A DNA stretch of 64,000 nucleotides from Pleurotus djamor (GCA_029747585.1 JAPEVF010000042.1:62001-126000); one strand, 5' to 3'; shown: positions 45,488-59,415, counted from the first letter of the stretch. Notes: a model not told the origin generated them from the letters alone. Translations and numbers: made by a program.

Positions 45488-48366
45488 ATGGAGGACCATC
45501 CTTTGATCCCGTCCAACCATACGCTCAGGCCGCACCACGTCACTTTACTTGCTGTGTTTATCCTAGCCATCAAAGAAATCGAAGAAAAGCATTTGTCACC
45601 CGCGTTTAGTCTTCATATCTACAGAGTTCTGTTGTGCGAAGTCTCCGAGGTTAGTCTGTAGAAATCACCTCAGGTACCTGACAGGCATTTCATCGCACAG
45701 ATATATCCGCCCAAATCATGGGACGAGCTTCTCTTCCAGCTTAGCTCTGGACCAATGGCTAATGTTCAGGGAGCGCCTGCGCTGCTTCAATTGCTTCGAG
45801 GAGTGGTAGGTAAATACTCAATGCTACTTCGACGCTGACATATCTGCAGAACACGGAACTGAAAGATGCGAATCAACTGAGCTATTTCTTTGCCAGTGCG
45901 TCTGAGTATTACCCGCGTCACATCTCTTTAACCCCTTCTCTGATCGTCAGCTGTGCCACCACTCTTTCACCCGACTAAAAACTTCGAGAATGAGGTATCT
46001 AGTTCATTGTGCAGCCGACGACGCCTGACTCAACACTCATAGCATAATCCTCTAGTACGTCGGCTTCAATAAGGATCCGCTCTAGCGTTGTGACTCTGTA
46101 ACACAAATTAGATGCGTCGACATATATTTGGGTATTTCTGCCGGCGATGCTTTGTTAGCTTCCTGAAGCTTTCGTTCTCTGGCGTCGTCAAGTTCCACGC
46201 TGACTACCAAGCGTGGTGCAGCGGTGATCGCCAGGCTGGATATGAAGTCATCCACAAGGATGCCCTTGATACCTGTGGGTCGTTTGCTGCGTTCAGATGA
46301 AATATACTCAGCATGAAGCATAGCACATCTTTTACTACTGAAACCTCACTCCGATAAAAAGTCTTGGGCACAACCGTACTTGTATGAGCGGTGTGTATCT
46401 CTGAGCTCCTGGATGATCACTTCTCAGTTCCTGTCAGCTTCGAGACTGAATTATCCCACGGAAATGAAATCCCGGCAGAAGAACATTTGAGATGGTTTTT
46501 TGAGCAACGATTCCATGAAGGCAATGACTCGTCAGCATCGCCCTGTGGTCCCCTTCACCTTGACTAAACATCCTTGTCAGTGCTCTACGGCAGCATGCCT
46601 TATTGAATCTTGCTCGCTTTCATTATGTTCGTGAAGAGTTCCCCGCTACCCGGAAGGTGAATCGCATCGTTATCGCAGCTTGCTTAACTCACGTATGCTG
46701 TATAGTTTCTATCTGAGGCAATAACAACCGCTCGAATCGCTGGCGACAAGATCACGCTGCAACACTGCATCAGGTACCATCTTGTTCATCTTTGGCAATT
46801 ACTAATCTATTCCTCCAGCCTCCTCAATCGGCTCCCTCCCACTGAAATTGCTCGTAAGCCTGTTATCAACGAAATTCAACCCGATCTGCACCCCCTTGAA
46901 GCCCTTTTTGACGTCTCCAAGTTGATGGACCCCCAGCACGTTCGTTGCCTCCGCCCTTGATTCTAGCAGCATTACACAACATACCCCTTTTTCAAGGACC
47001 AGAATCTCAGTACTTCCTTCACGAAGCTGACCCAGGTCTTGGGCATGTTTGATCATTGGAATGACACTCACTCAGCCTTTCCTTTGGAGACCGAGCAATG
47101 GGCGCATCATGCTGTCCAATCAGTCGTTTGGAACGCCGTTGGTATGGATCGAACATTTCTCTCCCTTTTCAANTCTTCATTGACCACATCAAACTAGGTT
47201 GCGCTGAGTTAGCTAGCGTAGAGGAGACCATTGTCATGGCTTTCACAGGCACTAGTAGCGATGATAACAACCGCTTGGTTGTTACTTTAAATCGCGCCTA
47301 TCGAGTAAGTGAGATCACATCAAGCATAATCGCTTTCATGTTCAAACGTGCGATAGTGGGCCAGACAGGGTCAATATGAATCAGCTCTGGCCATGTTGCT
47401 CGAACCAAGCGTATGGCAAAGCCTGTCAGTGCAGGACTATGAGCTTTGGGCAAGCCAACTTTGGCATATAATGGCACTCCGAATGGGCCGTCAGTACGTG
47501 GGCCCCTTCGTTCTTGATCAATAATTATCTCAGCATTTGACTAGAGGGCAAAAGCGGTTGTACAAGGAAGTCTTACTCCCCCACAAGCCTGCCGGTGATA
47601 TGGACTCGAAAACTTATTTCTTCGATTCTGGCGCCATGAAATCGAAGATACGGTCTGAATTGTATGAAGTCCTGAGAAGCAGAGTGAGTCTTTCCNCCGG
47701 CTACATCAACTCTCACAATTTATCATCCTCAGGAATATGGTCAAGCGTCTGCTGTCATCGAACAGCTTCTAACCGGGCTATGGCGCTCGGAATTTCAAGG
47801 TCGCATGGATTTCTATCGAATCGGAATTACCTTACTAGCGGATATTGGCCTCGAACTCGGCATGACCAGACGCTGCCGCGTCATGTTGGAGGAGATCTTA
47901 CCGCAGGTACATCATATCTGAGATTGCGAAGATCCATTGAATAAGTTTGGTCAACACCTAGATCATCACAGGTCACGACCTCGAGTTACGGGCCTTTGCA
48001 TGCTTTACTTTGGCGAGATGTGTGATGATAGCAGCGGACGGCAACGGTACTTACTTGTTGTCCTCTTAATTCCTCTTCCTCTTACTGATAATCCCAGACG
48101 AAGGCCTCAAGGAAGCATTACACTACCTTCAGATAGCTGAAGTCGATCTTCGAATGCTCCGCTCTCTGAGCGCGTTGGCAGATGTGCAGTACTTGATTTC
48201 AGTGACATACGACAATCTGAAGTTGACGCCTGAGAGGGATCAAGCTGCCGAAAGACATTGCTCGACATTGGAGGAGAGAGATCGGATTGAGAATATATCT
48301 TGTGACAGTGAGGTGAACGCCATTTTGCAAGTCATGGCGGACGTTGGAACTTCGATAGCTCGATAG
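45488..48366 (+). CDS. APC5: Anaphase-promoting complex subunit 5
   Basis: APC5 is a TPR scaffold of the ubiquitin ligase that drives anaphase and mitotic exit. The start MEDHPLIPSNHTLRPHHVTL runs into HLSPAFSLHIYRVLLCEVSE and, after an intron, IYPPKSWDELLFQLSSGP, the conserved N-terminal domain. The C-terminal TPR region is clear: EYGQASAVIEQLLTGLWRSE, FQGRMDFYRIGITLLADIGL, DLELRAFACFTLARCVMIA and EGLKEALHYLQIAEVDLRML. At least fifteen short exons are required, so no single open frame spans it. Ns at about 47172 and 47696 are beside homopolymers in or near introns. Several middle exons were not resolved in detail. Confidence 0.8.
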
Positions 48367-48520
48367 TGTGTCTGATTAGAGCTTGAACCCAAGTAACAAA
48401 GTGAAATACCCCTTTTCCCTGACTTCATNNNCATGTGATGTCGCGTTTCCAAAGGCCAANCCTCGATCTTCAGTCCACCACAAGAATTCTGACCAACAAG
48501 TCGCGCTCTCCTGGGGGGCA

Positions 48521-51500
48521 ATGGACGGCCCCGTNCCTCAAGAGGAAGACTTCTCTACGATACCGATTCTAGATCGCCTTGCTCACAAAAATTGGAAAGC
48601 CCGTGTTCACGCATACGAATCTCTCATCAAGACCTTTCAAACCACTGCATCTGACACTGATCCCGCGTTCAAACCTTACATCAACAACTCGGACTTACTC
48701 AAGAAGATTGTTACGGACTCTAATGCTGTTGCACAAGAGAAAGGCGTTGAATGCGTCGTTAACCTTGTCAAATTTGCCGGGACAACTGCTGCTAAAACAC
48801 GCGACGCTATCGTGCCTGCTTTGGTAGAGAAATGCTTTGGATCATCTCGAGCTGGAACCAAGGCCCAAGCAATTGAGCTGGTTCTTCAGTATGTCGAAGT
48901 AGAAAATGGTGGAGCTGGTGTTGTTGTGCGTCCCTCGAATCTCTTCTTTGGATGTTGCTGACCATGCCATTAGAATGATATCTTACCTGGACTGGGGGCC
49001 AAGCAACCAAAGGCTGTGGCGGGAACCGTTGCCGCGTTGAAAGAAATACTTGGGTCAGCGGGCTTTTGGCAATTCATGGCATCCTCTGATGTTTCCTTCC
49101 AGGGCGTTTGGTACTCAGGTCACGCCTCCCGCTCCCGTCTTGAAAGCGTTGCCCAAAATCTTTGGTCATAGCGACAAGAACGTCCGAGGTGAAGGGACGC
49201 AGCTCACCCAAATCTTATATCAATGGCTGGGTTCGGGTATAGAAAACTGGCTTGGGGACTTGAAGCCCGTGCAAGTCAAAGAGCTGAAGGAGGGGTTTGA
49301 ATCATTGGAGAAAGAAGGGAAAGGTAAGGGGTCCCTCAAAGCCCCACGACTAACACGAGCGCAAGCTCAAGAGAGGGAGGCTAGTGCTGGTGTTGAGGAG
49401 GATGATGCCCCGGTTGAGGAAGGTGCGTGCGCATCTACCCTCAAATGATTTCGCAATTTCACTCTTCGGCAGATCTATCGCCGCCCGACCCTCGAGAGCT
49501 CTCAGAACCTGTTGATATCGTCTCTCGGTTCCCGCCCTCATACCAAGGAGGGCTAACTTCATCCAAATGGAAAGAACGAAAGGAAGTTTTGGACCAGTTG
49601 TCCTCCCTTCTGACCTCAACTCCCCGCATCAAGGAGGGGCCGGAGTTGGGTGAACTTGCCAAGGCTCTTGCTGTTCGGATTCAGAGTGATGCCAATGTCA
49701 ACTGCGTCATGACAGCCGCGGTTTGCATGGAGGCTTTGGCTAAGGGTATGATGGGTTCCTTCGCTCGATACAGGGAAATTGTCGTTGCACCGATGTTAGA
49801 AAGGTTAAAGGAGAGGAAGGCCAATGTTACAGATGCTATTGGACTGGCCTTGGATGCGATATTCAAGACTGTGAGTTTTGAGTTCCTAATGTCCGGAACT
49901 GACTTGTTCAATATCGAAAACCTCTAGACCACTATCAATGACATCATCCCCGATCTCTTATCAGCACTTTCGTCGAAGAATCCACAGGTAAAGGAAGGGA
50001 CATTGAAATTATTGTCCCGTTGTCTGGCGACAGCAACATCACCCGTTGCACCTGCTCAAATCAAGCCGCTGGCAGAGACTTTAGCTTCCTTGCTAGAAGA
50101 TAGCTTCGAAGGTGCTCGAAACGAAGCGGCTACATCCATGGGGACGTTGATGAAAATGGTTGGGGAGCGACCACTCAATGCAGTAGTGGATGGCCTTGCC
50201 GATGTTAGGAAAGCGAAGGTCAAGGAAGCCTATGATAAGGCTACTGTCAAATGCAAGAGCGGTGGTCCCGCACCACCCAAGCCAACTGCTCCTGCTGCTC
50301 CTCGAAAAACGCCAGCCCCAAAGCCGAAGGCCGCTCCACCACCTACAGACGAGGATGAACCTAGTCCCCCAAAGAAGCCCACGGCAAAGCCGCCCGCCCG
50401 CTTGACTGTATGGCTCCAAACTGTTCCATTCAAAAAAAGCTCTTGCTGACTTGTTTTGCAGGCGAAGAAACCCACTCCACCTGCACCATCGACGACCAAG
50501 CCCGGACCGAGTGCCTCCACGAAACCTGGAAAACCGCCTCCTGCCGCATCGGCTAGTGCATTGGAAACCTTCAAGTACAAGCATACGCCCGAAGATGCCG
50601 AAGCTTTAGCTGTTGATCTCATTCCTTCGTCCATAATGACTGATTTGGGCGATAGTAACTGGAAAACTAGACTTGCTGCTTTGGCCGAATTGAATAGCTG
50701 GCTTAGTCCAGTGATTACCGAGGTAGATGCGGAAGTCGTTACCCGTGCGTTATGCAAAAGAGGATCCAACGAGAAGAATTTCCAGGTCGGTCTCCTGTGT
50801 TTATAAGGTAGTCCCGAGTCTTTAATCCTATGCGATGAACAGGTATCAACCAGTATCTATGGCATCTTCAGCAGTCTTGCAGAGAGCTGTCCGACATTCG
50901 GAAGGTCTTGCGTCGCATTATCCGTGCCACATCTCGTCGAAAAGCTGGGAGATATGAAATTGAAGAAGCCAGCAGGTGACACAATGCTGTTGTATTCCGA
51001 AAAGACGTCCCTCCAATTCGTGCTTCATCAAGGTTGGTGTCGCCTCCAGCGCCGCGCAGCCTTCAGCTAACTGACGCATGCATTAGCCTATGAACCACTT
51101 GGCAAGCAAAAGGCACCGAAAGTTGTTGCAGACGCTATTGCATGGATCAATGTTGCACTCACAGAGTTCGGAGTCGCAGGGTTGTCTTTGAAGAGTTTGA
51201 TAGATTTTTTGAAGACTGCGCTACAAAATTCGAATGCCACCGTCCGCACAAGTGCCACCAAGGCATTGGTAACGGTCAAGCTCTTCGCCGGTTCTAGTGA
51301 GTGAGATGTTTTACGAACTGAAAGCGAGTTAATCAACATAACTTAGGTATCAAGGACTTAATTGAGGACCTAAATCCCCAATTGCTCAACACGATCACCA
51401 CTGAATTCGACAAGGTTGAAGGCCAAGCTGCTCCGGAACCCTCACGGAAATCGGCCGACCTTGCGGCACTTGCACTCGCACCCACAAAGCCGGGTTCTGC

Positions 51501-54500
51501 TGCCGTAGTCGACCNTCTTGATGACCTCTTCCCGCGCGTCGACGTCGATAGTCTTCTGAAAGGGACTACCATTCTGACTGACTCCAAGAGTGATGCATGG
51601 AAGACCAAGAAAGAAGCTCTTGAGCTATTTCAAGCGATACTCGATCAAGGTTCCAACAAGCGACTCAATCCAACCATGGGTATGTAAAGATTTTCGTACC
51701 CTTAGATCCTCTCTCATAAGCTTAATAGGTGAAATTGGTTCCGTGCTCAAATCCAGAGTCACCGATACAAACAAAGCCGTTCAAATCCTTGCTTTGGATA
51801 TCGTGGGGCGCATCGCCACTGGGATGGGCAAGCCTTTTGAGAAGCATTGTCGCCTTTTCGTTTTGCCAGTGGCCACTGTTCTCGCTGACCAGAAAACCCA
51901 CATCCGTGCTGCTGGATTGCAGACACTGACAGCTATCGCCAGTGCTTGCGAAGGGTTGGATCTGATGGTCAGCGGTTTGTCTAGTGGCTTAGAGACCAGC
52001 AATCCGCAACAGAAAGGTTCCCTTCTTAATTGGCTTGTGGACTGGTTCAAGGAGCATGAAGCTCCCACGCATTTGGACCTAAGTAGCTGCGCTCTCCCGG
52101 TCGTCGGCTCACTTGATGATCGCAACAGTGATGTTAGGAAAGCCAGTCAGGCTTTCCTCCCTCATCTTATAGCTTACGCTGGCTTTGACTATGTCATGCA
52201 ACAGGCCAATGCATTGAAACCTGCCTCGCGAAGTACGGTGGTCCCCCTCATACAAGCTGCTCGACCTTCAGGTTTGAATGCGCCTTCTGCCCCACCAACG
52301 AAGTCTGCACCCAAAGCCAAGGTTGCAGTAAAGCCCCCTTCACCTGCGCCTCCGTCTTCTCCTCCCTCTCCCCCTCCTGTCTCAAACCCCCCTCCCACGA
52401 AGGGACCTAAGCTTACCGGAGTTCGTCGAAAGCTTCCTCTAGGGAGCAAACCCGATCCCGGTTCTGACGCCTCGGAAGGTCCATCTCGCCTAGGCAAACC
52501 GGGTGGCGCCAAGCCACCAAACGCGATTCCAAAACCAGACGATAAACTGCCCCTTCATAGTGCAAGTGTAGATGCGAGAAAAACCAGACTTGCGAAGGAC
52601 TCCCAGAAATGGGTCAATGAAGGTGGTCCCACGAGGAAGGACCTTGCCGATTTGCTTCAGTCTCAAATGGAGAACCATGCGTCCAAAGAACTGCTCAGTC
52701 GGTTGTTCAGCCACGACCACAACGCAGTAAATGACCATATTGCGGGCCTGTCCATGCTTTTCGAATTTTATTCTAGCGCTCTGGAAGGCGAGAACAGCGT
52801 CGTGGAAATTTGCATGGCCAACTTCGATTTCCCCTTTAAATACGCCTCCATCAAGGCTCATGAACCCCAACCAAACCTCATCTCCAAGTGCCTCGACGTT
52901 ATTGAAGCTGTCGTCTCGTTTCTTCGAGCGCAGAGGTATCAGTTGACGGATCCCGAAGCTATGTGCTTCATCCCCACCATCATCCACAAGGTGCGCTATA
53001 TGTTTGCACGGGTTGTGTCTTACTTAGATTGGGCTTAGCTAGGAGACGCGCGAGAGCAAGTCCGTATAAGAGTGCAAAGCATCATCCAAGATTTACCCAA
53101 AATATATGCGTACAGTCGAGTATTTCAACTGCTATCCGATCACGGGTTGAAGTCAAAGGTCGCTAAAACCCGCCAAGGAGCATTAGAAGAGATGGCTGGA
53201 GTGTTGAAGCGATACGGGGTAGGATCATGCGAGCCGACCAAAGCATGTCCTGTGCTAGCTGGCATGATTGCCGATAAGGACTCCCAAGTGCGACGCGCCG
53301 CCCTGGCAGCTCTTAGGTTAGCGTTCCCCAACTTTTGAATATGACATGTCTGATCACCCTTTCCAGCGAAGTATACACCCTTGTAGGAGATCAAATATGG
53401 GGTCTTGTTGGGCCACTACCTGCCAAAGACAAGACACAACTTGAAGAACGACTGCGCCGCGTTGCTGGTCCAACGGACTCTACCAAGACAGAAATACCCG
53501 CCGCTCCTGCCCGAGTTTCCGGTCTGAAAGGTGGTATTCCTCGCCCGAACTCTCCTGCTGGGGTGGCCCGTTTTGGCATCCCTCGATCTGCTAGTCCTGC
53601 ATTACTTTCCAAGCCGAAGAGCATTATCCGCTCCGCATCCCCAGTAAACCCTGTACGTGCACCCTCTCCAAGCCCTCGACCAGAATCCCCTCTGCGATCC
53701 CCAAAATCACCTGCACTCCCAATTCCACAATCACCTGGTGCTTCTTCGCGACCTCGCACTATGCTCCCCTCTCGACTGGGACGTCCACGCACGAATACTG
53801 CTTCAACCCTGTCTCCTCCCCCTCCAGAGCCTCCCGTGCCGTCGAATCCAACTCCAGCGGGGCCGTCCCGTGCTCGCGACTACACAGACGAACCCAATCA
53901 ATCCTCGGACGATATAACGGTCACTATTTCAAGTATACTCAGTAGTGATCCGTCGCGTAGTGTTGACGCGCTCAAGAAGATCCAAAAAANTCCTTGCCCT
54001 AAGCCCAGACACCGCGCCTTCATCACCGCAATACAGGGAACTTGCTGAACACACAGGAGGCCTCATCGAGACTATCACGCTTCAAATGACCCATATCTTT
54101 GATAGGCCAGATGAGTTCGTATCCGACGAAAATTTTCGCCTGGCCAAACACCTCATCCAAACATTGAACAATTTCTGCGACCATCCTTTCCTTGCGGAAT
54201 CTTTGACCGTCGATATGTTGACGTCTTTGCTCGAAGAGCTAACACTGCGGCTGCTGGAGACGGATGATAGTTCCATCAAGAAGGTCAAAGATTTGTCGCG
54301 TTTCATCAACATGATCATTTTGCGGTTATTTGCTACCGGTCGACGAATGTCAATCTTCCGGTAAGAGCCTCAAGCTCATTAGTTCTGTGTTTCTAATTAT
54401 CCGTTCTAGCGCGCTGTTTGCTTTACTTCTACAAATTGTGAAACCTTTCCCCGCCAACGCCACTTCCCCTGACTCGCAGGAAGCGAAGGTTGCCGAGCTG

Positions 54501-55534
54501 GTTCTCAAGTGTATATGGAAGCTTGCCCGGAATATACCTCAAGATCTTGCCGAACAACGGTTAGATCCTGTCGAACTCTTCCCTGCTGTTGAGCATTTCC
54601 TGCAGTCGGTTCCTCCGAATGAATGGCGCGCCAGGGCCACAAACAAGGTCCCCTGTGGTGATATGCCCCTGAGGACGATCAAAGTCATCATCCAACACGT
54701 TGTTGGTGAGTATTTTGATTCCCGCACAAGCATCTGGTTGACTGATAGCACCTGTTTCAGCTTATCATGGCGACGACGTTTACGACTTGCTTTCGTCATC
54801 GTTCGACGACCCATCGGCTACCATCGTCTACCCCTACGTCTATCGCATCCTTAATTCTAGCACCAAAGTTGCTAACGACCCGCCTCGCTCCACAACTGAA
54901 CCCCACCATTTCCGCTCCCACTCACCTGCGTCTAGTCGACCGATATCTCCGCAAGAAACCGCCTCCAATGGCTCTGCCGGTCATCAACGTTCTCCAAGTC
55001 ATCGAACAAGCACATCCTCCCTCAATGGTAACGGACAATACCCCCTTCCCTCAGAAGAGCCCGATCCCGACGCCCAATTACTCACCATCATTGGACATAT
55101 ATCAAGTGAAACCACTGGAGCGCTGCATAAGGAGGGTATTACCGAACTGCATCATTTCCTGAAGGCTTATCCCCACAAGCGTCCACGGGTGGAAAAGATG
55201 CTTGAATCCACAGGCGCAGCGTTTCGGAAATATATCAATCGGGCTTTGGCCAGCCGCGCAGCGGAAGACCAAGAAAGGGACGTTGCGGTGGCGGATACGC
55301 TGTCGAGTACGTGTTTTTCTGACTTGGTACACGTGATTCCTCATTCCGTTCACAGAGCTCGAATCCAATCAACACTCTGCTCCGCCAACATCGCCCGTTC
55401 AGCGCAACGGGTCTGTGAAGCGAAGTAGTCAGTCAGACGATCCTGCTACTCAGGAGAAACTTTCTCGTCTTCACGATATTTTCCAGTACCGACATAGTAA
55501 TGGCACGCAAAGTGAACGGACTTCTGTTAGTTAA
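48521..55534 (+). CDS. XMAP215/ch-TOG family microtubule polymerase with five TOG domains
   Basis: The protein catalyses tubulin addition at microtubule plus ends and supports spindle formation (Stu2, Alp14, ch-TOG). Five TOG arrays begin at IPILDRLAHKNWKARVHAYE, SYQGGLTSSKWKERKEVL, DLGDSNWKTRLAALAELN, DSKSDAWKTKKEALELF and ELLSRLFSHDHNAVNDHI. Between TOG1-2, 2-3, 4-5 and after 5 lie basic Pro/Lys linkers (for example PPKPTAPAAPRKTPAPKPK), which usually bind the microtubule lattice. A C-terminal helical domain follows (KHLIQTLNNFCDHPFLAE; VLKCIWKLARNIPQDL), like that of animal ch-TOG. The last part is a short coiled or acidic tail. About ten introns are present. An N at 53990 after six As breaks the frame; see findings. 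Confidence 0.92.
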
Positions 55535-55782
55535 TAGCTCCGTGTTATGTTTTCATACATATTCTTCGCATCATCTTGTAACTAGTATCAGCACAACCTA
55601 TTTTCCCTCAAGCTCGCACTTGTCTTGGACTGGTGTAAAATCACGTAGAGACACGTGATCTCAACACCATTATAACCCGTGCTGCTGTGCCAGGTTGAGA
55701 GTGAAGAGTGCCGGTGCCAGCTATATTCTTATACCCTTCCTTCTGTTTCTCCCTTTCTTCCTTGTACTTTTCGTTTCCNATC
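55535..55782. promoter_or_regulatory. Short intergenic region TOG gene / SCT1
   Basis: 248 bp on the same strand, ending in a pyrimidine-rich leader (55730-55775) before the SCT1 start. No TATA box noted. Confidence 0.45.
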
Positions 55783-58503
55783 ATGTCTCATCGTACGGAG
55801 CCCGACATAACCTATGGAACCGCCATGCTGTTTTGGAGAATCATCACCCAGATATTCTTTCGCGAAATACGGCCTCGCGGTGCCTTCAACATACCAAAAG
55901 ATGGACCCGTCATATTCGTTGGCGCACCTCATCACAACCAAGTACGAGCGCAGACTATATGACTTGGCCTCTATTTTGACTTACGAGTGTAGTTTCTCGA
56001 TCCCCTCCTTTTGTCGTTGGAGGTCTATCGCGAATCAAGGCGTCACGTCCAATTCCTCACCGCTGCAAAGAGCATGGATAGGAAGGTCGTAGGATTTTTT
56101 GCTCGCCTTATGGATAGCAGTGTGTCCCAAGTTCTCTATTCCGACGTGAAATGTACTAAACGCTCCCCTCAGTTCCTGTCGCCCGTGCAGCAGACCAAGC
56201 CAAAGCTGGAACAGGCACGGTCAAGCTTTCTCTTGATGATCCATGTCTCATTCTAGGCGACGGCACTCGGTTTACTTCTGAATTTTCTCCTCGAATGCAG
56301 ATTATGCTGCCCAAGTCGGTGAATTCTGCTTTGGCTGAGGTCTCAGAAGTCATATCCGATACGCAGTTGAGAATTAAGAAGGAGTTCGGTGGAGACAGCG
56401 GGAAGGTCACATCGCGGCTGAGAGAAAAACAGCTGGAATTGGAAAGCGAAGGGAAACCAGGTTTATCATTCAAAACGCTGCCGTTCGTCGACCAACAAGA
56501 TATGTATCGTCACGTATATCGGTGCCTGACGAAGGGTGGAGCTATAGGCATATTCCCTGAAGGTGATTGTACCTGCCTTGTTTCGATCTTAGCGTCCTAA
56601 CAGTATAGCTAGGTGGTAGCCATGATCGCACAGACCTACTCCCTCTGAAGGCGGGTGTCTCTGTCATGGCGCTTGGGGCCATGGCCAATGATCCAAATGT
56701 CCAAGTCAAAATCGTCCCTGTCGGGCTCTCCTACTTTCATGCTCACAAATTCCGATCAAGAGCTGTCGTTGAGTTTGGTTCGGCTCTAGATGTCCCACAC
56801 GAATTCGTCGAAATGTTTAAGCAGGGCGGCGCCCAGAAACGAGAGGCCGTGTCCAATTTCTTGAACCTTGTGTATGATGCACTCAAAACTGTCACTGTAC
56901 GGGCCCCAGATTACGACACTCTCATGGTGAGCTGTGAAAAAATGGAACTTTGCTTCAACATTCACCTCATGCATTTCGTAGTTGATACAAGCTGTTCGAA
57001 GACTTTATAAATCCCCCGCACAGCACTTAACCTTAGGCCAAGTCGTAGAGTTAAACCGTCGACTGCTTGAAGGGTACACACACTTCAAGGACGAACCTCG
57101 TGTGCAGAAACTCAGAGACGATGTCCTGAGGTACAATCGCATGGTCAGGGATTTAGGCCTGCGAGATCATCAGGTAAATACTTTGTATCTTGCCAGCTTC
57201 GTCTTCTTACCACTCGCTCAGGTGCCTCGGGCTAATCCAGCGGGCTGGAGAACTTTGGGACTCCTTCTATATCGACTGGGGATATTGATCGTTTGGGCAT
57301 CGCTGGCTTTACCGGGGACCATTCTCAACGGACCTATCTTTATCACGGCTTCTATTATTTCTCGAAGAAAGGCCAAAGGTTAGCCCCCACATGAATCCAA
57401 CCATTGACCCCGGCCTAAACGTTTTCTAGAGGCCCTTGCTGCTTCCGTAGTCAAAGTTGCTGGTCGTGACGTACTTGCCACTTGGAAGGTTCTGATCTCG
57501 ATGGGAGTTGCACCTGTTCTCTATGCATTTTATGCATTCGTGGCTACCTGCTTAGCCATTCGAGCCAATGCTCCTATGCGGTGGGTGGTGGCTGCCCCCT
57601 TCCTTATCCTCATCTCCCTCCCAATAATGAGTTACGCGGCCCTCAAGTTTGGCGAAGCTGGAATGGACGTTCTCAAGTTAGTCTTGTATTCATCCACCCC
57701 TTCCAAGCAATAACGTCTCCACACAGGTCCCTCCGACCTCTACTCGTCACTCTAATACCTGGGCAGCAGCGCTCACTTGACAGACTCAAAGCCATGCGAC
57801 TCCAACTTTCTAACGAAGTCGCTGAACTTATCAATGAGTACGGGCCCAAAATTTATGAAGACTTCAATCAAGTAAGAGCTTCGCATGATCCCCTTGCTTA
57901 TCCAATACCGATCCACAATTCCAGTGGCGAATCTTGGTCCCATCGGCCAGCGTCCCTCCGTCAAGTACAGCGCCTGGTCTATGGCGCCGGAAGAGTGGTA
58001 ATGGCGTCCATTTAGGCCTGACCCATCCCATGACTTGGATTGATGAACGTCTTTTTGGATGGAGTCGAAGCTCGGCGCATGGTACAAGTGCGTGGGCTGG
58101 CTCTTCTTCGGAAGATGCGAGTCGGTATGCCACCCCAGATGACACTGATGAAGAAGATGCCGGGGACTATGACAATGTCATTGGCATCATCCAAGACAAT
58201 CAGTTCAAACCTCTTGCGAAATCACGTAGCCGTCAAAGCTCATACGCTGATCTCCAACGACTACGATTGACGTCGCTAAATCCGTCTTCGGCACCAACGT
58301 CAGGTGCGATGCCGTCACACGAGTCATCCTCTGATGGACTCCATCTAAGACACTGTCATCGTGAAAGACGGCCAAGTTTGTCTGATGGGGTTCCTGTGCA
58401 GATGATAGCGGCGGTCGATCCTCAAGAACAGTTCACGGAAGCTACACAAGGGCTCAATGAAGAGATTCGCAAGAAGAAGGATGATCACGAACATGCAACG
58501 TAG
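55783..58503 (+). CDS. SCT1: ER glycerol-3-phosphate/DHAP acyltransferase (Sct1/Gpt2 type)
   Basis: It makes lysophosphatidic acid, the first step of glycerolipid synthesis. The start MSHRTEPDITYGTAMLFWRI precedes the acyltransferase domain. The HX4D catalytic motif is assembled across an intron (GAPHHNQ joined to FLDPLL). Later motifs are GAIGIFPEGGSHDR, joined across an intron after PEG, and IVPVGLSYFHAHKFRS. Fungal-specific inserts such as DTQLRIKKEFGGDSGKV lie between motifs. Two or three hydrophobic segments follow (FVFLPLAQVPR; GILIVWASLALPGTI; ISLPIMSYAAL). The tail is Ser-rich and acidic (DTDEEDAGDYDNV), a likely phosphorylation region. Ten or so introns are present. An N at 55779 lies just before the start codon. 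Confidence 0.92.
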
Positions 58504-59415
58504 ATTACTTACGCAACCCCCTCTTACTGATTATTGTACATACACCGGGCATATTACTGTCTAATTATATGATTCTGCACTGAGGGAGGGACTATCAACT
58601 CGGTACACCTATCACCTCGATGTAGGTCCCTTGTCTAAGATAAAATTTCGAAAACTCGTTGCCACAAGATGTGCATCTGTAAATGCGACGACAGGTCAGT
58701 GGACAGTCGCAGGACGGTATCCGATAATACCACGCATTGACATTCACTTCAAATCATCCACGTCATCGAAGAACTTGGGGAAACAAGGGTCAGTACGACG
58801 GAGCCGTCTTCTTCTGTGATGACCTCACTTGGGTATGCGAACAACCACCTTGGTGAGCTCTATAGCTGCCAAACGCCTCGGCCCCCAGGTCCATGCATCG
58901 GATCTCCGTCTATGGAAGTTTATTTTCGAATACTGAGATGAGGGATGAATAGAGAGCAGATGGCGGTGATACTTGCAATTCGAGCTCTTTGGCCGTGGAT
59001 CCTAGATAAACGGGGTTAAATCATTTGTCGGGGCGAGGAAGGTATGGCTGGGCTACGGACGGTGTGTGCTTGGATACAATGTAAATGGGGCGTCCCCTGG
59101 CATTCCCGAGTTTTTCCACTACAAGGAATGGGTCTGAAGATGACTCCGACATGGGTCAACGTTTGATGGATGGCGAAGGTCGTAACATTGATAAACTCGG
59201 GCAACGTAGCTCGGAAGGAGATGGCGAGATAACGGGGAAATTGTGGATGGCATCCTTGCCATACCCACAAGCCACCAATTCATCGGACGCTCACTGGCCA
59301 TTTCCTTCAAGTTCCAGAGATAAGGAGCTGGGATAAGATGCTTCCAGGACTTCACATGACGCAGGTACAAATGACGCCGCTGGGCTTGAAAACGATTCAT
59401 CTAAGGTGCTAATAT
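58504..59415. other. Convergent 0.9-kb region without a supported gene
   Basis: Between the stop codons of SCT1 and MetAP1. Short open frames on both strands lack introns, motifs or family patterns. Likely 3' untranslated and spacer DNA. Confidence 0.5.

Noticed and set aside
50230..50769. Minus-strand Gly/Val/Ser-rich frame
   Set aside because: Antisense to the Pro/Lys linker and third TOG of the microtubule polymerase; a composition artefact.
53940..54060. TOG gene split into two genes or a pseudogene
   Set aside because: The frame change coincides exactly with an N after an A run, and the homologous C-terminal domain continues immediately afterwards.
59119..59400. Minus-strand frame of 93 codons between SCT1 and MAP1
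   Set aside because: No recognisable domain, no supported splice partners, and a plus-strand frame overlaps it equally well.
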